Part shown: piece by piece, positions 1 to 7,682 of the stretch
Numbering within the stretch: position 1 is the stretch's first letter
Layout: each line of letters begins with the position of its first letter
Assembly (NCBI GenBank): GCA_038238115.1
Contig: JBBRYB010000020.1
Span: 1 to 64,000, forward strand
DNA: 64,000 nt
Direction: 5' to 3'
Source: JBBRYB01 sp038238115
GTDB taxonomy: Bacteria > Actinomycetota > Actinomycetes > Propionibacteriales > Nocardioidaceae
Notes under the pieces: generated by a model
What the model saw: only the letters and a program-made list of their open reading frames with translations
Told to the model about the DNA's origin: nothing
Databases searched by the model: none
Program-made: the position numbers and the translations under genes

Positions 1-204
1 ATCACCACCCAGACCGACCAGCTGCTCCATCCCCGGCAACGACCTGCCACTGGCATCGACGTCGGCGACGATGGCATGCAGGTCGGCCCAATGCGCCGCG
101 TCCTGCAGGATCCGCACCTCCGCCCGCTCCGCCACCGCACGCGCAGCCGCCACATCGCGCAGGGTGGCGTCGGGGTCGAGGGAGGCCGGGTCGGTGTCGA
201 ACAT
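1..204 (-). CDS. DUF222/HNH endonuclease-type protein, N-terminal fragment
   Basis: The first 68 codons of a gene that runs off the left edge of the window, starting at the ATG complementary to 202-204. The protein begins MFDTDPASLDPDATLRDVAA and continues with an alanine-rich helical stretch (AVAERAEVRILQDAAHWADL). That stretch resembles the start of DUF222 proteins, which in Nocardioides usually carry a C-terminal HNH nuclease domain and occur in many copies per genome. The HNH domain would lie outside the window, so the nuclease function is inferred from the family only. An AT-rich hexamer (TATAAA on the minus strand, 252-257) lies about 50 bp upstream and could be its -10 element. Confidence 0.7.
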   Translation of the reverse strand, partial: MFDTDPASLDPDATLRDVAAARAVAERAEVRILQDAAHWADLHAIVADVDASGRSLPGMEQLVGLGGD

Positions 205-549
205 GCAACCCACTCTATGAGTGTCTGCCGACAGTGTCTGACGCAGTTTCCTTTATACACAAGGAGTTCGACTCTCTGATCCAGCGTACCGACGATGCCA
301 TGGCGATCGAGCGCCACGGGAGCACTCCACAGATACCGTCCGGGTGAGGCAGCCGGAGTAACCGGCCCCAACAACACCCCTGTGCCGGCTTGACGACCTC
401 CTGCCGGTCGCGGTGCGGAAGGAAGACGTCGAGGAGCCACAAAGTTGCCGGACTCCGATCAGCCGGCAGCGGCGTATCTGCGAGACCGGCGACTAGGTGG
501 CGCCTCGACACCCCCCGCCGGGTTGGTCCGGCGTCGTACATTGGGTGAG
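205..549. other. Intergenic/leader region without a clear gene
   Basis: About 345 bp between the divergent DUF222-type gene and the ChlI-like gene. It holds a local AT-rich patch (246-262) that could carry a minus-strand -10 element. The reading frame of the ChlI-like gene stays open back to a TTG at 445, preceded by GAGGAG at 431-436, so part of this stretch may be translated if that start is used. I see no other coding signal, repeat or RNA. Confidence 0.5.
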
Positions 550-1968
550 GTGATTGCGACCACAGACCCCTCCGCCTCCCCGGCACCTGACGTGACGACG
601 CTCGGTCAACTCCTGGACACCGACCATGTGCACCGCACCGTCAAACAGGAGATCCGCCACAACCTCGTCGTCGCACTCAGGTCGGGTGTGAAGGCCTTTC
701 CGGGGATCGTGGGCTTCAGTGACACCGTGCTGCCCGACGTCGAGACGGCACTGCTCGCGGGCCACGACTTCGTGCTGCTCGGGGAGCGCGGCCAGGGCAA
801 GACCCGGCTGATGCGCACGCTGGCCGGACTGCTCGATGAGTGGACCCCTGTTGTTATCGGCTGCGAGATCAACGATCACCCGTATGCGCCGGCGTGCCTT
901 CGTTGTCGCACCCTGCGAGCCGAGCTGGGTGACGCGCTCCCGATCGGCTGGCGGCGTCGCGAGGACCGGTACGGCGAGAAGCTCGCGACGCCGGACACAA
1001 GCGTCGGTGACCTCGTCGGGGACGTCGACCCGACCAAGGTGGCCGAGGGCCGCACGCTCGGCGACCCCGAGACGGTGCACTACGGGCTGCTCCCCCGGGC
1101 GAACCGTGGCATCTTCGCCATCAACGAGCTCCCTGACCTGGCCGAGCGGATCCAGGTCGCGCTCTTCAACGTGCTCGAGGAGCGCGACATCCAGGTGCGC
1201 GGCTACGCCCTGCGCCTCCCGCTCGACCTGCTGCTTGTTGCGTCGGCCAACCCCGAGGACTACACCAACCGTGGTCGGATCATCACTCCGCTCAAGGACC
1301 GGTTCGGCGCCGAGATCCGCACGCACTACCCGCTCGATGTCTCCGACGAGATCGACCTGATCGCCCAGGAGTCGCAGCTCGTCGCCGCCGTGCCCGACCA
1401 CCTCATCGAGGTCGTCGCCCGGTTCACCGACGAGCTTCGGGGATCGGCCTCGGTCGACCAGCGCTCTGGAGTCTCGGCCCGGTTCGCCGTGGCGGCCACG
1501 GAGGCGGTTGCTGCCGCGGCACTGCGCCGAGGAGCGCTCCGCGACGAGCTGGACCCGGTCGCCCGGGTCGGTGACCTGCCGGGAGTTCTCGTCACGCTGC
1601 GCGGCAAGCTCGAGTTCGAGATGGGCGAGGAGGGCCGTGAGGACGAGGTGCTGGCTCACCTGTTCCGGCTGGCCGTCGCGACCACTTACCGCGAGCTCTT
1701 GTCGGGCGTCGACCTGAGCGGGTTCACCGCACACTTCACAGCGGGTGACACGGTCGAGACCGGGCCTCTCGTACCGGCCGAGGACCTGCTCGGGCAGCTC
1801 GGCACGGTTCCCGGTCTGGCTGCGGTGCTCAACGGCCTCCGAGTGTGCGAGGACAACGTCTCTCCCGGCCAGGTCGCCGCAGCTGTCGAGTTCGTGCTCG
1901 AGGGCCTGCACCTCACCCGGCGGCTGTCCAAGGACAGCGTCGACGGTATGACGGTCTACGCGGGCTGA
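550..1968 (+). CDS. ChlI/MoxR-like AAA+ ATPase (Mg-chelatase-like)
   Basis: A 472-residue AAA+ ATPase related to the ChlI subunit of magnesium chelatase and to MoxR proteins. Visible motifs, numbered from the GTG at 550: Walker A GERGQGKT (78-85), a Walker B-like strand ending FAINELPDL (about 189-197), and sensor 1 ASANPEDY (about 231-238). An insertion after Walker A carries Cys105, Cys116 and Cys119, which could bind a metal. The VWA gene follows after 4 bp, as in ChlI-ChlD and MoxR-VWA pairs, so the two probably act as one ATP-driven remodelling or metal-insertion machine. No chlorophyll gene is nearby, so the substrate is unknown. The start is uncertain: TTG 445, TTG 541, GTG 550 and GTG 592 are all in frame. 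GTG 550 fits the usual family N-terminus just before TTLGQLLD. Confidence 0.85.
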   Translation: MIATTDPSASPAPDVTTLGQLLDTDHVHRTVKQEIRHNLVVALRSGVKAFPGIVGFSDTVLPDVETALLAGHDFVLLGERGQGKTRLMRTLAGLLDEWTPVVIGCEINDHPYAPACLRCRTLRAELGDALPIGWRRREDRYGEKLATPDTSVGDLVGDVDPTKVAEGRTLGDPETVHYGLLPRANRGIFAINELPDLAERIQVALFNVLEERDIQVRGYALRLPLDLLLVASANPEDYTNRGRIITPLKDRFGAEIRTHYPLDVSDEIDLIAQESQLVAAVPDHLIEVVARFTDELRGSASVDQRSGVSARFAVAATEAVAAAALRRGALRDELDPVARVGDLPGVLVTLRGKLEFEMGEEGREDEVLAHLFRLAVATTYRELLSGVDLSGFTAHFTAGDTVETGPLVPAEDLLGQLGTVPGLAAVLNGLRVCEDNVSPGQVAAAVEFVLEGLHLTRRLSKDSVDGMTVYAG

Positions 1969-1972
1969 GACG

Positions 1973-3982
1973 ATGGCCGGATCGGGACGGCGCCGTTCGT
2001 CACGGCGAGGCGATGGCTACCGTTACGGTGCTTGGCAGGGCGGCCCTGACCCGCTGGCCGCACCGTTCGACGTACGCGCCGCCGTGGACGAGCTCGGACG
2101 CGAGATGCTGGAGGGCAGCTCTGTTCGTGACGCGCTGCGTGACCTGCTGCGCCGGGGCACCGACGGCCGCCGTGGCCTCGATGACTTGCGGCGTGAAGTG
2201 CAGCGCCGGCGCCGGCAGCTGCAACGCCGAGGCGACCTCGCAGGCACCCTCGACCGGGTCCGGCAGGCGCTCGACCAGGTGCTCGCGGCGGAGCGGGAGG
2301 CGCTGGCTGCCGAGGACGACGACGACGCGCGGTTCGCCGAGATGACGCTGGACGACCTCCCGCCCGACACCAGCGGCGCTGTGCGCGAGCTGACCGACTA
2401 CGACTGGCACTCGGACGAGGCGCGGGCCGGCTTCGAGCAGATCCAGCAGGTGCTCCGCAGCGAGGTGCTGGACTCCCAGTTCGCCGGCATGAAGCAGGCG
2501 CTGAGCGGCGGTGACCCCGAGTCCATGCAACGGGTGAGGGACATGCTCGCAGACCTCAACAGCCTGCTCGCGGCCCATGCCCGGGGTGAGGACACGTCGC
2601 AGCCGTTCGACGAGTTCATGGCCAAGCACGGCGAGTTCTTCCCCGACGACCCCAAGGACACCGACGAGCTGATCGACTCGCTGGCGCGACGCCAGGCCGC
2701 CGCCGAGCGGCTCATGCGGTCGCTGAGCAGCGAGCAGCGAGCCGAGCTGTCGGCCCTCATGGCCGAGGCGCTCGGAGACGTCGACCTGGAGAGCCAGCTG
2801 GCCCAGCTCCACGACAACCTCACCGTGCTGCGTCCGGGCTCGGGGCGAGGTGGCCCGGTGCCGATCGACGGCGACGAGCCGTTGGGATACGGCGAAGCGG
2901 TGGGCGCGGTCGCAGACCTGGCAGACCTCGAGGCGCTCGACCGGCAGCTGTCCCAGGACTACGCCGGCTCAAGCCTCGACGATGTCGACGTGGCAGCCCT
3001 CGAGCGCCACCTCGCGCCCTCCGCGGTCGACGACCTCCGGGCCCTGCGTGACCTCGAGGGTGAACTCGAACGGCAGGGCTACCTCCGCCGCGACTCCGAC
3101 GTTCTGGCGCTGACGCCGAAGGCTCTGCGTCGCCTCGGCGAGACCGCCCTGCGCCGCATCTTCGCCCGCCTCGACGCCGAGGGACGAGGCGCCCATGACG
3201 ACCACCGGTCCGGTGCCGCCGACGAGCGGACCGGCGCCTTCCTACCGTGGCGCTTCGGCGACGAAAGCCCCATCGACGCCGTACGGACCGCCCATAACGC
3301 CGTCCTGCGCCGGGCGGTGGCGCGCGCAACCGGTGAGCCGGCGGCTGGTCCCATCCTGCACGTCGAGGACTTCGTGGTCGCGGAGACCGAGCGGCGTACG
3401 ACGGCGGCCGTCGCGCTGTGCGTGGACCTGTCGTTCTCGATGGTCCAGGAGGACCGCTGGGCACCCATGAAGCAGACAGCGCTGGCGCTGGCACACCTCA
3501 TCGCGACCCGCTATCGCAGTGATGCGCTCCAGATCATCGGGTTCGACCGCGTCGCGCGCCGGCTCAGTCCACTCCAGCTCGCGGAGGTCGAGCCGGCTTG
3601 GGTGCAGGGCACCAACCTGCAGCACGCGCTCGTGCTCGCCGGCCGCCACCTGCGTCGCCATCGGGATGCGGAGCCCGTCGTCCTGGTCGTCACCGACGGC
3701 GAGCCGACGGCCCACCTGGAGCCGGACGGCTCGGCGTTCTTCCATTGGCCCCCGATCAGTGACACGCTGCGGGCCACGATCGGCGAGGTGGATGCGATGA
3801 CCCGCTTCGGTGCCACGCTCAACTTCTTCCTGCTTGGCGACGACCCGGGTCTGGCCCGCTTCGTCGACGCGGTGGCGCAGCGAAACGGCGGCCGGGTGCT
3901 CACTCCCGAGCTGGGTCGCCTCGGCGAGTACGTCGTCTCCGACTACCTCGATGCGCGCCGCGGGAGACGCCGCTCCCCCTGA
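1973..3982 (+). CDS. VWA domain protein, partner of the ChlI-like ATPase
   Basis: A 669-residue protein. Its N-terminal two-thirds are charged and helical, and its C-terminal third is a von Willebrand factor A domain. The MIDAS metal site is intact: Asp485-Leu-Ser487-Phe-Ser489, with TDGEPT at 574-579 supplying the downstream aspartate. There is no signal peptide, so it should be cytosolic. Together with the upstream ATPase it resembles the ChlD/CobT or MoxR-associated VWA partner, which binds client or metal and docks on the AAA+ ring. That is family inference; the client is unknown. Its last 40 bp overlap the 3' end of dxs on the opposite strand. Confidence 0.85.
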   Translation: MAGSGRRRSSRRGDGYRYGAWQGGPDPLAAPFDVRAAVDELGREMLEGSSVRDALRDLLRRGTDGRRGLDDLRREVQRRRRQLQRRGDLAGTLDRVRQALDQVLAAEREALAAEDDDDARFAEMTLDDLPPDTSGAVRELTDYDWHSDEARAGFEQIQQVLRSEVLDSQFAGMKQALSGGDPESMQRVRDMLADLNSLLAAHARGEDTSQPFDEFMAKHGEFFPDDPKDTDELIDSLARRQAAAERLMRSLSSEQRAELSALMAEALGDVDLESQLAQLHDNLTVLRPGSGRGGPVPIDGDEPLGYGEAVGAVADLADLEALDRQLSQDYAGSSLDDVDVAALERHLAPSAVDDLRALRDLEGELERQGYLRRDSDVLALTPKALRRLGETALRRIFARLDAEGRGAHDDHRSGAADERTGAFLPWRFGDESPIDAVRTAHNAVLRRAVARATGEPAAGPILHVEDFVVAETERRTTAAVALCVDLSFSMVQEDRWAPMKQTALALAHLIATRYRSDALQIIGFDRVARRLSPLQLAEVEPAWVQGTNLQHALVLAGRHLRRHRDAEPVVLVVTDGEPTAHLEPDGSAFFHWPPISDTLRATIGEVDAMTRFGATLNFFLLGDDPGLARFVDAVAQRNGGRVLTPELGRLGEYVVSDYLDARRGRRRSP

Positions 3983-5862
3983 TCCGCCCCGTCCAGCGCC
4001 GCGACACGCGCGGTGATCTCGCGAGCCAGGCTGGGTGCGCCCAGTCCGATCTCCTCGAGGATCTCCCCCCGCTTGCCCTGGTCGAGGAACTGCTGGGGTA
4101 TGCCGAACACCTGCACGGGTGTCGCCACATCCGCGTCACCGAGCAGCTGCATCAACGCGGAGCCACAGCCCCCGACCCGTCCGTTGTCCTCGACGCTGAC
4201 GACGAGGCGGTGGTGCTCGGCCAGCTCGACCAGCGCCGGGTCGAGTGGCTTGACCCACCGCGGGTCGACGACTGTGACCCCGATGCCCTGAGCGCCAAGG
4301 CGTTGAGCCACGCCGAGACACGTCGCAACCATTGCGCCAACGGCCACGATCAGGACATCCGGTTCCCCTGTGCGGGCCATCACGTCCATCGTGCCGGCGG
4401 TGCCGACCGCCTCGAGGTCAGCCTGGACGGCTCCCCTGGGGATCCGAACGACGGTTGGCGCGTCGCTCACCTCCACCGCCTCGCGCAGCAGCTCCCGCAC
4501 CCGTGAAGCGTCCCGCGGGGCGGCGAGGCGCAAACCAGGAACGACCTGCAGGATCGACATGTCCCACATGCCATTGTGCGAGGCGCCGTCGTCACCCGTG
4601 ATGCCGGCGCGGTCGAGCACGATCGTGACGCCGCTGCGATGGAGCGCGGCATCCATCAGCACCTGGTCGAAGGCCCGGTTCAGAAATGTGGCATAGATAG
4701 CAACCACAGGGTGCAGCCCAGCCATCGCCATACCGGTCGCGGACGTGACGGCGTGCTGCTCGGCGATCCCGACGTCGAACGTCCGGTCGGGATAGACAGC
4801 CGCGAACGCGTTGAGACCGGTGGGATGGAGCATCGCAGCGGTCACCGCGACGACGTCAGGGCGCTCGGCACCGATCGCCACCAGCTCGTCTCGGAACACG
4901 TCGGTCCAGATCTGCCCGGGCGCTGCGAGCAGCTCCCCCGTCTCCGGGTCGAAGGCTCCCGACGCCGAGTGGAGGTTGTCGGCCTCGTGTTGCTCGGCGG
5001 GTGGGTAGCCGAACCCCTTGCGCGTCAGGGCATGCACGATCACCGGACCGCCGAAGTTCTTGGCCAGCCCGAGGGCCTGTTCGACGGCCGCCCGGTCGTG
5101 GCCGTCGATGGGTCCGACGTACTTGAGCCCCAAGTCCTCGAACATGCCCTGCGGCGCGATCGCGTCCTTGAGCCCCTTCTTGATGGCGTGCAGGACGTCG
5201 TAGAGGGGAGGGCCGACGAGCTTGGTGCGGTTGAGCCGTTTCTTGGCCTGCGCAAGCGCCTGCTCGTAGCGCGGGTCGGTTCGCAGGCTCGCCAGGTGCT
5301 CCGCGAAACCGCCGACAGTCGGGGAGTAGGAGCGCCCGTTGTCGTTGACGACGATGACGAGCTTGCTGCCTTTGGCAGTGGCGATGTTGTTGAGCGCCTC
5401 CCACGCCATCCCGCCGGTCAGGGCACCGTCGCCCACGACAGCGACCACGTGCCGGTCCTCGCCGCCGACGGTGTATCCCTTGGCGAGCCCGTCCGCGTAG
5501 GACAGCGACGTGGAGGCGTGCGAGTTCTCGACGACGTCGTGGACCGACTCGGCGCGGCAGGGATAGCCGGAGAGCCCGGAGCGCTGACGGAGTGCCTCGA
5601 AGTCCCCGGCGCGTCCGGTGACAATCTTGTGGACGTAAGCCTGATGTCCGGTGTCAAACACGACCCGGTCGGTCGGCGAGTCGAACACGCGGTGGATGGC
5701 CAGCGTCAGCTCGACGACTCCGAGGTTGGGTCCGAGGTGACCGCCGGTCCTGGACACCCGCGTGATGAGGAACGACCGGATCTCCTGCGCCAGCTCGTCG
5801 AGCTGTTGCTCATCGAGCCCGTCGAGGTCACGTGGTCCGCGGATCCGATCCAGCAGACTCAT
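3943..5862 (-). CDS. dxs: 1-deoxy-D-xylulose-5-phosphate synthase
   Basis: Condenses pyruvate and glyceraldehyde 3-phosphate into DXP, the first step of the MEP isoprenoid pathway, using thiamine diphosphate. The 639 residues match the family length. Visible motifs are GHLGPNLG (41-48), the ThDP/Mg motif VVGDGALTGG (about 142-151) and DVGIAEQHAV with the catalytic glutamate of the pyrimidine-binding domain. I chose ATG 5862 (MSLLDRIRGPRDL) because AAGGGG lies just upstream and it matches the family start; the frame stays open 17 codons further without resemblance to the family. Convergent with the VWA gene, overlapping it by 40 bp. Cytosolic and presumably essential. Confidence 0.97.
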   Translation of the reverse strand: MSLLDRIRGPRDLDGLDEQQLDELAQEIRSFLITRVSRTGGHLGPNLGVVELTLAIHRVFDSPTDRVVFDTGHQAYVHKIVTGRAGDFEALRQRSGLSGYPCRAESVHDVVENSHASTSLSYADGLAKGYTVGGEDRHVVAVVGDGALTGGMAWEALNNIATAKGSKLVIVVNDNGRSYSPTVGGFAEHLASLRTDPRYEQALAQAKKRLNRTKLVGPPLYDVLHAIKKGLKDAIAPQGMFEDLGLKYVGPIDGHDRAAVEQALGLAKNFGGPVIVHALTRKGFGYPPAEQHEADNLHSASGAFDPETGELLAAPGQIWTDVFRDELVAIGAERPDVVAVTAAMLHPTGLNAFAAVYPDRTFDVGIAEQHAVTSATGMAMAGLHPVVAIYATFLNRAFDQVLMDAALHRSGVTIVLDRAGITGDDGASHNGMWDMSILQVVPGLRLAAPRDASRVRELLREAVEVSDAPTVVRIPRGAVQADLEAVGTAGTMDVMARTGEPDVLIVAVGAMVATCLGVAQRLGAQGIGVTVVDPRWVKPLDPALVELAEHHRLVVSVEDNGRVGGCGSALMQLLGDADVATPVQVFGIPQQFLDQGKRGEILEEIGLGAPSLAREITARVAALDGADQGERRLPRRASR

Positions 5863-5973
5863 CGAGCCCCTTCCGTCGTACGTCGCTGAGTTCAAGACAC
5901 GGCAGCCAACCACTGAGTGTATGCCGTCGGTGTCAGCGAGTCTGGACGGGCGGTGACGAAGCCGGCTGTCGGC

Positions 5974-6342
5974 TCAAAGCCGGGCCCGGAACTGCCGGCC
6001 GCGGAACGCGTCTTCGATCAGGCCTACCGACCGGCGGATGCGCAACAGCCGGGCTCCCTCGCGCTCCCACATGGCGATGGCGCCCTCGACGGACTCGGTC
6101 GGGAGCACCTCACGCAGGCTGGTGCGGGCCTCGGAGATGCCCCGCTGGGTGGCTTGGATGCTCGCCTCGGTGTGCAGCGCGGTGAATCGTGCCAGCACCA
6201 CTGGGTGACGCTTCAGTCCGGCATACATCCGGTAGTCGGGTGGGCACTGGTCGAGCAGCCACCCGATCGCGGTGTCCTCCCACCAAGGCGCCCCAGGAGG
6301 CCGCACCTGCTCGGGCCATCCGGGAGGGGCAAACGCGGTCAC
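5974..6342 (-). CDS. Conserved actinobacterial protein of unknown function, probably SOS-induced
   Basis: A 122-residue soluble protein with no signal peptide or membrane segment, rich in Arg, Glu and Trp, starting at a GTG. I recognise it only as an unnamed actinobacterial family, and no catalytic motif is visible. The N-terminal part contains GAPWWEDTAIGWLLDQCPPDYR; the C-terminal half reads as one long amphipathic helix. The telling feature is its promoter: a perfect SOS box ends 18 bp before the start codon, so the gene is probably repressed by LexA and induced by DNA damage. The closest divergent gene is the HIT protein, whose start is about 100 bp from the box. Confidence 0.8.
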   Translation of the reverse strand: MTAFAPPGWPEQVRPPGAPWWEDTAIGWLLDQCPPDYRMYAGLKRHPVVLARFTALHTEASIQATQRGISEARTSLREVLPTESVEGAIAMWEREGARLLRIRRSVGLIEDAFRGRQFRARL

Positions 6343-6360
6343 CCGACCAGAGTAACACCG

Positions 6361-6380
6361 ACTCGAACGTATGTTCGAGT
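6361..6380. promoter_or_regulatory. LexA-type SOS box
   Basis: ACTCGAACGTATGTTCGAGT is an inverted repeat with perfect 8-bp arms around GTAT. Its core TCGAAC-N4-GTTCGA (6363-6378) equals the LexA operator described for mycobacteria and Bacillus. It lies 18 bp upstream of the unknown 122-residue gene on the minus strand, where LexA would cover the promoter. It could also affect the divergent HIT gene, but that start is about 100 bp away. Confidence 0.88.
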
Positions 6381-6482
6381 GCTGCTCAATGGCGCGGAAG
6401 GAGACATCGAGGCGACCCCCGACACCCCGAGCTCAACGCCACCGCCAGCACACCCGCGGTGACGGGCACTAGGTTTGCCAGC

Positions 6483-6902
6483 ATGGTCGCCGGCTGCCTC
6501 TTCTGTCGCGTCGTCGCGGGTGACGAGGCGGCGCACATCGTCTGGGACACGACCGAGACAGTCGGCTTCCTCGACATCAGGCCGGTCTTCAAAGGACACG
6601 TGCTCGTCGTACCCCGAGTGCATGTGGACACGTTCACCGAACTCCCCGACGACCTGGTGGCGCCGTTCTTCACCGCTGGCCGCCGGATCGCTGCCGCCAT
6701 GATCGAGGCGTTGGGCGCGCAAGGCTCGTTCGTCGCGATGAACAACGTCGTGTCGCAGTCCGTCCCGCATCTGCACATCCACGTCGTGCCGCGTACGAAG
6801 GGAGACGGCCTCCGTGGCTTCTTCTGGCCGCGCACCAGGTATGCCGACGACGCCGAGGCGCGGGAGTACGCCGAGCGGCTCGGTCGCGTGCTGACCAGAT
6901 AG
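6483..6902 (+). CDS. HIT family nucleotide hydrolase/transferase
   Basis: A 139-residue histidine-triad protein. The signature HLHIHVVP has the catalytic triad at His96, His98 and His100. CLFC at residues 5-8 is half of the zinc site found in bacterial HIT (Hint-like) proteins. Such enzymes hydrolyse adenosine phosphoramidates or related nucleotides, and the real substrate here is not evident. ATG 6483 starts exactly at the family N-terminus; the longer open frame upstream is not protein-like. It is transcribed away from the SOS-box gene and stands alone as a transcription unit. Confidence 0.92.
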   Translation: MVAGCLFCRVVAGDEAAHIVWDTTETVGFLDIRPVFKGHVLVVPRVHVDTFTELPDDLVAPFFTAGRRIAAAMIEALGAQGSFVAMNNVVSQSVPHLHIHVVPRTKGDGLRGFFWPRTRYADDAEAREYAERLGRVLTR

Positions 6903-6950
6903 CCCTCCGTCGCGGCTACCACATCCGACCCTCACCTTGTCCGGCTGCGC

Positions 6951-7682
6951 CTATCCGACCAGGCTGCGGCCGAGCAGCACCAGCGCCGACGCAGCACACA
7001 CCACGAGAACGGCCGCCCGGGTGTGGCCCGCGTCGACGTGGCGGCGGAGCAGACGCGAGCCAGCAAAACCAACCACGAGGAAGGGCACCATGAGCGCGGC
7101 AAGCGCGATGTCTGTCCCCCGCAGCCCGCCTCCGATGGCCAGCCCGAGCAGGCTCATCGATGCACCCGCAAGGAAGTAGACCGCCAACGTGCTCCGCACC
7201 TGGCGTGCCGAGCGACGCTGATAGAGCAGCGCCATCGGAGGCCCGCCGATCGAGGTGGCCGTACCGGTGACCCCTGATACGAATCCCGCCGCTGCCAAAG
7301 CCCTCCGGGTCACTGGTATGTCGACGGCTCGGCTGGTCAGCGCCACGGCCACGAGCACCATCACACCGATCGCGACGCCCAGGCTTCGGACGGAGAACCA
7401 CGACACCGCCACGACTCCGACCACGGTTCCCGGCACGCGCCACGGCAGCGACCAGGCGAGACCACGCCAGTCGATCTCGTGGTACTCCCGGCTCAGCGTC
7501 ACCAACGGCAGCAGAGCGGCTAGCCAGATGAGCAGCTCCGGCATTGTCTGCGGGGCCACCAGCGCGGCGATCGGAGCCCCGACCAGCCCGAGACCGAGGC
7601 CGACGGTGCCCTGGACCGTCGCCCCCACGGTCAGTGCGCCAGCGAGGACGGCAAAGACCCAGCCGTCGAGGCCGAAGATCAT
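6951..7682 (-). CDS. TauE/SafE family sulfite/sulfonate exporter-like membrane protein
   Basis: A 243-residue integral membrane protein with about eight hydrophobic segments and two TauE-like halves: GTVGLGLGLVGAPIAALVAP near the N-terminus and GVTGTATSIGGPPMALLYQ in the middle. Members export sulfite, sulfoacetate or other small anions; the substrate here is unknown. The start at 7682 overlaps the TGA of the upstream glycosylase gene (ATGA), so the two are translationally coupled. The frame stays open further upstream, but only inside that gene. Confidence 0.88.
   Translation of the reverse strand: MIFGLDGWVFAVLAGALTVGATVQGTVGLGLGLVGAPIAALVAPQTMPELLIWLAALLPLVTLSREYHEIDWRGLAWSLPWRVPGTVVGVVAVSWFSVRSLGVAIGVMVLVAVALTSRAVDIPVTRRALAAAGFVSGVTGTATSIGGPPMALLYQRRSARQVRSTLAVYFLAGASMSLLGLAIGGGLRGTDIALAALMVPFLVVGFAGSRLLRRHVDAGHTRAAVLVVCAASALVLLGRSLVG

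Noticed and set aside
493..1911. 472-codon open frame on the minus strand across the ChlI-like gene
   Set aside because: It is the antisense shadow of a high-GC gene; the product is repetitive in Arg/Val/Glu and has no family motif, while the plus strand shows clear AAA+ motifs.
4576..5889. 437-codon plus-strand frame over dxs
   Set aside because: Antisense shadow of dxs; no ribosome-binding site or protein-like composition.
6189..6482. Upstream extension of the HIT gene
   Set aside because: The extension is antisense to the SOS-box gene and not protein-like; ATG 6483 starts exactly at the family N-terminus.
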